Positions 33,601 through 45,400 of a stretch of 64,000 nt of DNA are shown in pieces (position 1 is the first letter of the stretch; the number at the start of each line of letters is the position of its first letter). Under the pieces are notes generated by a model. The model saw only the letters and a list, made by a program, of their open reading frames with translations, did not search any database and was not told the DNA's origin. The position numbers and the translations under genes were made by a program. This DNA comes from Aporrectodea caliginosa. Lineage: Eukaryota > Annelida > Clitellata > Crassiclitellata > Lumbricidae. The DNA is taken from contig JACEVL010000018.1 in assembly GCA_020284085.1 (NCBI GenBank), positions 2,594,001 through 2,658,000 of the forward strand. Reading direction: 5' to 3'.

Positions 33601-33654
33601 CAGTTGCAGACAGCTCAATAACCATTTCATCAGCGCGCACAAGGACTGTGGACT

Positions 33655-33732
33655 AGGGAATGTAATCCCGGAGCATTTTGCCAATCCCGGGATTACGGGA
33701 TTAGAAATGAATCAATCCCGGGATCGACGTTT
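33655..33732. mobile_element. possible deleted hAT element, 78 bp
   Basis: An exact 8-bp direct repeat TGTGGACT (33647-33654 and 33733-33740) flanks a short insert starting AGGGAATGTAATCCC and full of AATCCCGGGATT words. The right end lacks a matching terminus, so an internal and terminal deletion is assumed. Confidence 0.45.
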
Positions 33733-34072
33733 TGTGGACTATACCTGTAGTACAATGTAAAAGTAATGACATTAAAGTGGATTCACATTACACATGCAAA
33801 AACAGCAGAAAGGAAGTCGGGTGGATGGGTATGCGAGTTCTTGCTGCCACACCGCATGAATCTGGTTACCAGTCATCTGATGCGAACGTCCGCAAAGGGA
33901 GAGGAAGGGTAAGGCCAAATGCGGACAACGGAACATGTAGGTCATTTTTTGCGGACGTCCTGTGAAGATAAAGCAACATTTCCCCAAGCGAATTTGTACA
34001 TTACAAAATATTACAACGCACATTTCTACATTCCACATGTATAAACTAAAAGCGCCAGTCAATCCTTTAAAC

Positions 34073-34283
34073 CAGCGGTTTTCAAAGGGTGGCACGCGTA
34101 CCATTAGTGGTACGTCATGCGTCGCAGTGGTACGCGAAAGAATTTAAATTTTCTACGAGTTTTTCTACTTCTGCAAGAGAATACGATGCTTCCCTAATTA
34201 ATTGCAAAGCGACTTCGCGCGTGGTACGCCAACATTCGATTGTTTTACCTGGTGGCACAATACAAAACGTTTGAAAACCGCTG
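34073..34283. mobile_element. hAT-type MITE (Charlie-like ends), 211 bp
   Basis: The ends CAGCGGTTTTCAAA and TTTGAAAACCGCTG are perfect 14-bp inverted repeats, flanked by the exact 8-bp duplication CTTTAAAC (34065-34072 and 34284-34291). Subterminal GTGGTACGC words occur in both halves. The CAGCGGTTCTCAAAC-type terminus is common among Charlie-like hATs. Confidence 0.93.
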
Positions 34284-34291
34284 CTTTAAAC

Positions 34292-36308
34292 ATTTTAGGT
34301 ATTGTTGGTATTTGATGTGCAAAAATACTGGAACGGCCTCAGTTCAACCTAATCAGTCAGGATGCGCAACTTCCGAAGTGATTAATTGAAGATGCATCCA
34401 AACTAACGATACTTCAACAATGCTTCCTGCTGTACGTTTCGCTATGCTCTTGCACCGTCATCATCCATCCCAATCTTGAAGGCCTTGTCTCCAAGAATGC
34501 AACATGTTATTTTCAAATGACTAAGTTGATCGCCCCTTTGTACAAGGTCGTTCTTGACAAAACACCTCACCATTACTTAACGATGATCGTTTCACATCCG
34601 TTCCACATCTACGAGACAAGGGTTTCGGTTCATGAAGACAAAGACAGTGCAACGTTAATTAGAATAATTGCATGGAATGCAGACAGAAGTGCAAGACAGT
34701 TTATGATTTAACTTAAACTACATGTAGTCTCAATTGTTAAAACCGCACCTTCTGCTCAGCAGATCATTTCCAAGAAATGCAGATCAAAGCAGGTAAAATT
34801 CATGATATACATACATGTACGTTCATTGACAATAAAACAAGGCAAACAAAAATTTGCAACTTTTATCAAGCGCATTTATACCGTTTCTCCACAGACCACC
34901 ATCCTGGAAAACTCGTGTGAAGTGTCGTTGACGTCAATGACGCTGTAACAACATAATGAGCATCGTAGGGCAGTTCAGACAACAGTTGAAATCAGTGTAT
35001 TCTTGCGCAACACAAATTAGATTAAAAATCAACTACGCAAAACAACAACTTCGCATCAGAGAATCTCGGGCGCTTGCTTGCTCGACGGAGTAACGACGAA
35101 GACAACATGCATAAAATTATGACTTGTGATGTTGAAGTTTTTCGACCAAATACAAACCATATTCGGGCAGTTCACATCATCAGAGAGAGAGAAACAAGCA
35201 AATCAATCAACAGCAAATGTATGAAAAGCCTGTCAACAACAAACAGAACAAAAACACACCAAATGACAACTGCGATCGAAACGGTGCCATCGGCCACTTT
35301 TTAGGCGACCGTGAAAGGGTTCTTATGGAAGAGTCGCCATACCACTCGACTTCGCGTCGCCTATTTTGGCCGGAATTAACCTTATGGCAGCAGGACCGGG
35401 CGGGAAGTCCCTAGAAATAGTAAAACCCTAGAAGATTAGCATAAGCAGGACAGTTCAATTGAACCAGCGATTTTTATAAGGACAATACCAGCTGTACCTG
35501 TATCAAGTTTGTGGTGCCAATTCCTGTTCAAAACAACATGGCAGTTAACATCCAAACATCACAAGACACAACAAGCAGCAAATACAATTTTACATGTATG
35601 AGACAAACAAACGAGACAGTTACTAGCCTGTACAGAATTTTAAATAATTACATACAAAAGAAAAATTATACAATTATATAAGCAGATACCCACCTGGAAG
35701 ACCCGACTAATACCTGCTAAACAGCAGAAACAGTGCAACAACAGATCACATGAAAGACAGTTCAAGAACACATCAGCAATAAATAATAATTAAAACAATA
35801 TAAAATCATACAACAGCTGTCACTGAAAAGCTGCAAGAGCAGTCTATAGACATAGATATGCCTAAGATCTACTAGATTCAATACCGACATGCAGAAATAT
35901 ACACAACAATAAAGATCAACAGCAAGCAATGTCTTAGCATTACCACAACATGACTTAATACAGTGTACATCATTCCATTTCAGCAAAATACAATCTTAGA
36001 GAAACACATTACATCCTGACAACATTGCAAAGGACAATACAGCACCTCAAACTTAATCAAGCACGGCCTGAAAACAATTAATATTTAATTAAGCAGCACC
36101 CCAGCCCCGAGACAGTACGGCCTGAAAACATAATAATAATTTGCCAATTTCTTTAACACAAGCCACACATAAGACCAACATTGCAAGAAATAATTATCTT
36201 TAAGATGTGGACGGGTCATGTTAGTAGGAATTCCGAGACCTGTAACATACTTCAGTCGACTTACCTTATTGCGCGCTTTCTCCTGTGCTGTGTGATTAGT
36301 CTGCGGTT
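34292..36308 (-). other. 3' UTR and downstream flank of the KH gene
   Basis: This stretch follows the stop codon of the FUBP-like gene. It is rich in short CA and TA words, with no other gene visible. I could not choose a polyadenylation site: one ATTAAA lies at about 36083 on the minus strand, but no clear AATAAA is close to the stop. A strong donor (AATAAG/GTAAGT) at 36265 suggests the 3' UTR may be spliced. Confidence 0.45.
35290..35415. promoter_or_regulatory. CpG-rich patch with CArG and kappaB sites
   Basis: Within about 125 bp there are many CG dinucleotides, a perfect SRF-type CArG box CCTATTTTGG (35360-35369) and a palindromic kappaB-type site GGGAAGTCCC (35402-35411). The patch stands out from the AT-rich surroundings. 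It may be an enhancer or a promoter of an unseen transcript. Motif matches alone are weak evidence. Confidence 0.35.
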
Positions 36309-36442
36309 CTACTGTTGTGGATGTCCCTGTGGGTGCTGGGACGCCTGAAGGATGGCTGCAGCGTGTTGGTGCATGCCCTGCTGTCGATAGTACTCGGCCC
36401 AGGCCAGGCTGTAGTCCGGCTGACCGGTCTGAGGATTGATGC
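36309..36442 (-). CDS. FUBP: FUBP-like exon 18 (second AW..YY motif and stop)
   Basis: [43 protein letters not shown] and TAG. DY..AW.EYY is the tyrosine-rich motif of FUBP C-termini. Vertebrate proteins usually have more than one DYTKAWEEYY copy; here there is one plus the exon 17 variant. Confidence 0.95.
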
Positions 36443-39400
36443 CTAGATTAACAACAGCCAATACATGTAATTAAATCCACAGTGACTTCCTCTGGCTGGA
36501 CCAAAACTCTATAACAATCATTTGTTTATTGCAGAATGGTGTTACATAAATGTAAAGTTGCATCTGATTCATTGTACTATTCACAGGCATGATCCCGGGT
36601 TGAAGCAACAAACGACAGCGGGAAAATAAGTTTCAGTAGACAAGGATCACCCAAGCGTACAAGCACTCAAGAGTACAACAGAGGAAAAAATATCGCAATT
36701 GCTATAGCCTAACCTTACCATACAGGTTCTTCACTGGTGCTAAGATACATACGTACACAGATGGATACATTGATCCAATGAAACGGACTAAAAACAACCC
36801 GACTATTATAATAATAATAATATTCGTGTATCAATTCAAACTGGCAGTAAGATGACATGACATAGTAGTAAAAGATGATGAAGTGTTCGGCAGCCTGCAA
36901 GGTGCCCATCTGTCCTACTGCTCATTTTACAGTTGCCCCCTAGGGAGTTGAAATATGAGTCAACTTTATGGGGCTACCGGGCATCGAATACTCATCCTTT
37001 TGATCTTCATGTCAGTGTCTTACCATTCACCCATCTCTCCAGACCTGATTTGATAGCGCCAGTGACACCCTGGTCTCCCTGACGCGGCCTTTGTGTGGCG
37101 CTAAGAATTGCGAAGATTTAAATAACATTATATGAAAAGGGTTACAATATAAGCGGAACTTACTTGGCTGCGGCTGAGCGCCACCCGGAGCAACGCTCGC
37201 ACTGGGAGCCGAGTAGGCGACTTGCTGCTGTTGTGGAGGCTGCTGGGCAGGCGGTTGCTGCTGCTGAGGCGGCTGTTGGACTGGCTGAACGGCTCCCTGG
37301 CCATAGAACTGGGCGTAATAGGCAGCCCAAGCGGCGGCATTCGGATCACCAGCTGATTTACCTGCACACAAAAAACCACGTTTCTTAAGAGACAGAACCA
37401 CGCAGAGTAATGGGTTCATTTAAAGTTTTCATCTCTGGAGGAACAGCTTTATTCAGCACCTAGCAAGAGAGAGGATAGAGACAGATAGCCCAACCGAGAC
37501 AGAGAGACAGACATACAGACAGATAGACAGACAGTCACATAGATGAAGCCTCGTTTCTGAAAACACTGACATGCACAGTTTTACATATTTGATTAGAGAG
37601 ACTGAATATAAACAAAGTAAGACAGACAGACAAATGTAAATACACTCAATGAAACAGATAGACAGACACTTAGAGACACACTGAAAGACAGACTGAATGA
37701 GAGACAGACAGCCAGTCTATGCTAAACACAAGGCGTTTGACTAGTAACCTCAAGACTTAACAGCCCATGCAACTACTTACTTGGATCTGGCTGTGCTGGC
37801 TGAGCGTAGGGCTGTTGGTAGGGCGCCATTCCGGGCCACTGTTGCCCATAGTTGGGTGGCTGTGGCATCATTCCTTGTGACTGAGGAGGCTGGCCCGGCT
37901 GGACCCCGTATGGGGACTGTGGAGCCATTGACTGTTGGGGCTGCTGTGGAGGCATCGGCTGACGAGGAGGACCTCCCTGAGGGCTGAAAACAAATCACAT
38001 CATAGGCTTAGCTAAGGTAAGACAGAGCCACGTAATATAACGCAAATTAAGACACTAAACTGTTTACTATAGGGGTCTCAAACTTGAAGGTCAACTGAAG
38101 ACAACTCTAGCTGCATCAGGTAATCTTAAGAAACGATACAACACTGAGACAAAGAATGGATAAAATAACAGTAGACAAACAATGGTTAAATTAACAGTAA
38201 ACAATGGATAAAATAACAGTACACAAACAACGGCCAAATTAACCTAAACACAACATTGGATAAAATAACAGTACACAAACAATGGCTAAATTAACCTATA
38301 CAAAGCAATGGTTAAAATAACAGTAAACAAAGGCTAAATTAACCGCAAACAGTGGACAAAATAACAATAGACAAACAATTGCTTAATTAATAGTTACAGA
38401 GCACTATTGAGTCAATTCCTTACGCCTCTAAAACCTGTAACGTGATACGCTATATGTGTGCACACTCACTTTTAGTCTAGAGCAATAATTGCAAATACTT
38501 TGTAGCCGTTTGTCATAGAACTGCTTTCACATTATAAGGGAGGGAGGGCCCATCCTTTCTGATACACGGTCGAGTCTTGGATCTATGGCTTTGCTTACTG
38601 ATGACTTCCCACATTTCACATCATACAGGGTATGCATAGAGGGTACCCTCATTAGTCTGCTCTTAAATTGGCACTATATAAAATTACCAATTAGTCTCTA
38701 ACCAGCATATGCCTTCAGAAACTGTCTTTTTATCAGGATGTACATTCTTTTTCTACCATTATCAGCCTTAAAAGCAAGGTCCAGCAGTTTACAGGTCTTT
38801 CCAGTCAAGTTCAGCAAACAGCCCACTCCTTACCAGTTGCAAGACTTAAAACAAATATTCTTGTTATCGCAGTACTATAGTCTCAAGTCTTATTACCGGT
38901 AGTTTCGGAAAGAGACTGCAACCTATAAAGCATACCTCTATTTCTACAGTTAAAATCCCAACAAACGTAGTTCTACTTAATCCAGCTAGGCACTTACTTT
39001 GGCGGTCCATAGGGATTGCCGCCCATTGGAGGGCCACCCACAGGTCCTTGTGGACCACCCATTCCGCCAGGATGACCCGGTGGTCCATGGAAGCCTTGAC
39101 TGTCTGGTGGAGGCGGCTGAAAACAATCACAGATACAGCAAAATAAAAACTCCAGTCTAGACTTATAAGAGGAACAAAGCAGCATTTGAATGGATTCAAT
39201 GATAAGGCAGGTTAAAAGCATCAAGTATTCTAACATGAATTCAGTACGGTAATCTGAAAGGACTTGTATAATTCTGCTACTGTACTAAAGAGCCAGCTAA
39301 CAGCAAAAAGTCCTATCATATCCAGTTCAGAAGCCTCAAAATTACACAGATCTGGCTAACCTAGTAACAACGGCGATAACTGGAAATTATAATCTCTAGG

Positions 39401-42400
39401 CTGCTAGGTTAAATCTTATATGCTAGGACTGCTATATGAAAGCCCAAATGCAACTACAATGACTACTATGTGAAATCCAATATGCTACTACCATGACTGC
39501 TATGAGAAATCCCAGATGCTATGACTGATATGTGAAATACCAAATGCTACTAAGACTGCTATGTGAAATCCCATATGCTATGATTGCAATTGTGAAATAC
39601 CATATGCTATGACTGCTATGTGAAGTCCCATATGCTGACTGCTAAGTGAAACCCCATATGCAAGCAATAATCTGCAGTTACTAGGCCAGCTAAAATCTGC
39701 ACAGCAGTCCAGTGGAACAGATATGCTTCCAATACAAGATGGCTACATAACAAACAGACAGGACTTTCCACACTCATGTTCCACTTTGAATAGACGTGCT
39801 TCTTCAGTAATGTTTTTTTGGCAACCAGTTAATTGTAAGCACAATTTACACAGCACTGAACAGAGCAAGCAACTTCTAGTGCACTTCACTCTGTCAATAT
39901 CACTGCTAACTACACAATATACATTGCTTTAAGTATTTTTAAATGCCAATATTTATGGGAAACGGTGGTCCATTGGTTTAGAGCGCTTGCCTTATAACAC
40001 AGAGAGTGTGGGTTCAAGCCTTTCCTGAGACAGTTACTGAGTAAGGATCTTAAACAAGTCCTTCACTCACAACTGCTCAGCGAAAACAATCGATACTTGG
40101 TCAATAGAAAGTGGTGCTAAATAACTATATAGCATCTCAGATTCGTATTTCTGTGTGACCTTGCACACGTTAAAAATGCTTTTCTCTTCTTCTTCACGTT
40201 CTCTGCCCTCAGGCAGGTTCATATGTCCAACGACGCCATTTTTCTCTGTTCTCTGCTTCTCTTTTCAGTCCGCTGTATCCCTCCTCTGCCAACATCCAGT
40301 CCAGCAGCATTGTTCTTGGCCTACCTCTCTTTAGCAACAATAATATTGATAAAATAATAATATTGATAAAATAATAATAACAATACAGAATAATAATAAC
40401 AATAAAATAATAATAACAATAACAATAAAATAATAATAACAATACAATACAGAATATTGCACATCTAGAACTCAATGTTTAAAAAACTTTTGCAATGAGT
40501 AGTATGTCAAGACAGGTTATGACCGCAAGGAGCAGACTAGAATTCTAGAGCAGCACCAGTGGGTGTGTGTGTCTTACCAATCCAGCCTTTTCGTGTATCA
40601 GGCGAACCGCGTGCTGAATCTGATCCGGCGATCCCTGAATTCGGAAGAGCTTCTCGTGCGGATTGTGCGATGGCTCCCGCAACAACTCCACGTGTGCGCC
40701 GGATATGCGGTTAATGTCACGCACCGTCTCTCCACCTGACAGCAAAACACATCAAGTGCTTCCGGTTAACTCAGAGAATTTTACTCATAACTAGGGCTGC
40801 GGAAGTTAACAATTAATTAATCGATTAATCGTTAATTAATTTTAACGATTAAATTTATTTTTAACGATTAATCGAAGACCCCTTGTTATTTATTCGATTA
40901 GGTGTTCCGGTATTACAGCCCTTGTGGCTGAAGGAGGACATTGAACTTGAAAACGTAAACAAGACTACTGATATGAACAAATAACTACTAAATTAACTAC
41001 TAACTAGCAACACATATTAATTATACTGTTAAAAGGTAAACAATGAGTACTGCTAATTTTTTATTTGTCGTTACTTATTGGGAATACATTCAATCTAGGG
41101 CTGCGGAAGTTAACGATTAATTAATCGTTAAAGCGGATATAAAAAGACTGGAAGCTTTCGAAATGTGGACATGGAGAAGAATGGAAAAAATCAGCTGGAC
41201 AGAACATATAACAAATGAAGAAGTGTTGGGAATAATTGGAGAAGAAAGAGTCCTTATACGCACAATAAGAGACAGGCAAAGGAAATGGATCGGACACACG
41301 CTGAGAGGAGACTCACTACTAAGAACGGTCATCGAAGGAAAAATGAAGGGGAGGAAGACAAGAGGAAAACCAAGACAGATGATGCTGGATTGGATGATGA
41401 CAAACGGCTACAGGAAACTGAAAGAAGAGGCCCAACAACGAGAGAAGTGGCGACGTCGGACATTTGAACCTGCCTAACAGGCAGAGAACCACAAGAAGAA
41501 GGGCTGCGGAAGTTAACGATTAATTAATCGTTAATTCTTAAATTATACAGTGTAGTTAACTATTAAACAAATTTTAATCGTTAACAGCCCTACTCATAAC
41601 ATATGCAGCAAACACTGTAGTTTAGTTCAAGATTAATGGTCAATGAGGAGGAAGTGAACTCCGACCTTTTCCAATAACAAGGCCGCACTTGTCAGCTGGA
41701 ACACCGTAGGTTGTCATTCCACCATGGAACTGGTTAGGAGGACCTTGACCACCAGGACCACCTCTTCCACCACCCCAGTCACCACCACCATATGGTCCAC
41801 GACCCGGACCGCCACCACCTCCCATGTCGTTCTGCCGTTGCTGAAAACAGAAATCAGTGTTTCCATTCAAGTGACTGCAAAACTAATAGTAGCCATTTTA
41901 TTATATCACCTGAAGTGAGCACCTATTGTTTCCTTGTGCATCAAGATACTGGAGCTAAACAATCAGTTCTGATTGCTGCCCTTAGCTGGACAGCTCAGCA
42001 CAAAGAGTTTCACATCACAACATCGGTTGACAGTTGTTTCAACGTGAAACCAAAATTAGTAACCTAGCATGGTGCAACACTTATTCACAATGAGCAGCAG
42101 AGATGAAGGATACCATTCAACAAATTCACCAAAATAACAGCACTGTTGACGCTACATAGAGCATTTTTACAGTGCATCTGTGAGCTACTTCAAATGTCCT
42201 ACATTACATTTCCTGATACACACATATGAACCCTGTAGGAAAACATCTATGTACATAATGCACACTACAGAGCCATGAAAATTTGATGAGAAATGAGCAG
42301 GCTTGAGTTATAGGAAAAGCGTCAATACAGAATCCATAAGAACATGAAATCAAGAACTAAAAGATATCGCAGAAACAAATTAATACTTGCTACCAGTCAG

Positions 42401-45400
42401 AGGATGTCCTGCACTGCAGTAAACCTTTCTAGTGTACTGTGCATTGTTTGCTAACTGAGGTAATTCTACTTCTAGTGCCATTTAACAATCATATAGGCTG
42501 GACAGCCATTGAAAATTTAATGAGAAATGTCCAGGCTCCAAAAGAGTTTCCTCTGATTTGTTTTGCACTATGAACATTCAATTACAGTAGCAACAGAAGC
42601 AAACAGAGCCCTCTAATGCACCGGCCCCATATCCAGGGCTTCAGGATTAATCTTTTGCCTGCTGACAATCTATGCACAGTAAACTAGCACCTTCCACCTG
42701 AGATGATCACACGAGACATCACTTAGAGATAAAACTCTCAGAGAGAAAGAAAAACGCACCAATCCATTGTCGATGAGATCTCGGATCATGTTAGCGGCCG
42801 TCTGCCGGCAGTCGTCGCTCCCCGTGACGGAGCAGATGCGGGTCGGGCCACCATCGTCATCCTCCTGCTTGAACTGAACACGAGCGCCAGACTCTTCCTG
42901 GATCTTTTTTATCATCTCCCCTCCCTTACCGATGATTACCCCGATCAGACTCCGAGGCACAGGAATCTGAAACGATCACAAAACAGTCTGGAGGATTAAA
43001 CAAAACCGGAGGATTAAAGGTGTGTCTTGTGGCTCGCTGATTGGATGACATAAGCACCAGGGTAAGAAGCACCAATGGGTTTAAAATGGACAAGCAATGT
43101 GATCCTCACAAATAAAGTCTAGCATTTAGCAATCCTTGCAGTTTTCATTCAGAATTTACCAAATGCACATATTGTAGTCAGGGTGAGAATTGCGGAGGGG
43201 GTAGGGGTTCAACCCCCTAGTCTATCTTAGGATCCCATAGTAAAGTCTACATTTCATACCCAAACTGCACATAAATCAACGTCTAAAACCCCCAGTTATT
43301 TTTTTACAATTCCCATACTGATTGTAGTAAATAACTGAAAAACTTTTATTAGTGAAACTCAAATGAGCTTATCGAGCTTCCTCATCAGTTGACAAGATCC
43401 CTAAAAGAACCAGCGAATTGAAAGCTACAGCGCACAGATGATATGTCTTAATTTGCCCACAACTAAAAACCACTACTGTACTTAAGTACATGTAAATCAG
43501 CAAGGAACTCCAACAAATCAACCTAACAGCCCAGCTATAAACACAAGGCTGGTTTACATATGGTTTTACAGTAACACAAAGCAATTCCAAGGGACAGCAA
43601 CTTTTACATCGTACTCTTACATCGTACTCTTAATCTCAACTCCTAGTACAAACAGGCTAGGGAAAGCCTGGACCTGGAGAACAGCAGCCAACTGGTTAGA
43701 GTGCTTGGCTTGTAATAAGTACGGGTTTGAGCCTCGTCCTCTGAGACGGTTACTGTGTAGGAACCTTGAGCAAGTCCTTCAGTCCTTCTTGTTTAGCTGC
43801 ATCAATGAACTTTGGAAGGATGGCAATATCAAATGCAGTCGTTTTTGTATTGTACTGACCTCGAGGTTTCCTTTTCCACCAGGCCCTCCACGACTGCCTC
43901 CTCCGCCGCCGCCGCCACCACCACCACCACCACCACCTCCAAAGCCACCCTAAAACAATGCAACAGAAGCCAGTCTTAGACCTTTGACATACTATGTCAT
44001 GCCACAGCAAAGCGAAATATACCAATGCCATAAATTTTTGATCAGCTAGATGTCAGGAATTTAATCAACACTTCTTGTGGCTTTTAAAGGGTGAAGGTTT
44101 CATTTTTGTAGAAATAAAACTGCCATTGGCAACTTATATAGCGTTGCTGTCTAACACAAAATGCATAAACCAAAATCAAGATGCAGTCAGGCAACTGAAA
44201 AGGTCAGCATCAATAATTATAAAGGGAATGGTATCAGTTGACAGAAAATATACAAATACAGCAATGCAAATATATCATCAGTTAGTATCTTCACGATAGA
44301 GCATAGAGCAGAACTTTACTTTACATATTATACATGGATCGAAACATTTACGTAGTGCACCTAAGGAATCTCTCACAGTTGTTGGAACATAACCACCAAT
44401 TGGTGTATCACTGTAAGTGGTGCTATATAAATTTACAGATACAATACAATACAATAGGATCTACTCTAATCCAATTACTACTACAGCAGGGTCATCATAA
44501 TGCCTGACATCAATCACTGGTCACTTTAAGCACAATAAAAAAATCAATCAAGTGCAATCCAAAAATCAAAGTATTAGGTAGAGAAGGCGGGTTGAAAGCA
44601 GACAGGTCAAAGCAAGGAATAAGATGTGATAAACTGAAACTTTAAACTGTTTTCAGCGCAGCAGTCACGATTTCATTTGAAGATTTTAAGGGTACCTGCA
44701 TGTCTTTCTCTGCCAACAAGTCTGTAATCATATCTCTTGCTCTCTGCAAAAATAATGCATATTCACATCATTGGATCATCCTCCTGGAACAGACTACCAT
44801 TAAACATAAGAACTATTTCATTACATGCAGCTGAAGAAACATTTTCTAGCCATCTAAAAATACACCTCCTCAGATCTGCTAGATTGCCATGTAAAGCGCC
44901 CTTGTGAGACTCACAAAAGGTGCTATATAAGTAGTCAGACACATACATACAGACATCTGATTCACAAGAAACGCAACACAGTATTGTTGTTACCTTAACA
45001 ACATCCCCTTCACCCTCACCTGCAAAGTAAAATTACACGGAAAATGGAATACATGTTAGCTCCAGGCACTGCGTGAAGTTACGTTACACGGATTTGTTGT
45101 GCGGACGGTAAAGTCATTTTAAATTATTGAAAATGACCGATGTTCAAATCGCCGCACAAGGTTTCTCTTTGCACAAGCGTACACCAAGCGCACACAGCAA
45201 ACAGCACACTTAGCTTAGGGTTGTGCAAAGAAGAGAATTTCTCCAACGATTGAAAATTTTAATAATACGATTAAAAAAGCAATAATTCAATTCAGCATCT
45301 AATCATGCACAAACAATTTTTCTAGCAGCAAATTGGAAAATTTAAAAAAGGACAAATAAGATTAATAAAAGTTTTATTTACCAGGTAAAACTTAACTAGA

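Noticed and set aside
37164..37388. Plus-strand Ala/Glu-rich frame
   Set aside because: It is the antisense of the Gln/Pro-rich exon 17.
43750..44031. Open frames opposite or out of frame with exon 11 (Pro-run on plus, Trp/Arg-run on minus)
   Set aside because: They are shadows of the Gly-coding run in the KH-gene exon.
44994..45020. In-frame 9-residue GEGEGDVVK insertion in KH2
   Set aside because: It would need a CA acceptor in place of AG, and it would break the KH2 alignment. Only a 26-nt frame-shifting use fits canonical sites.
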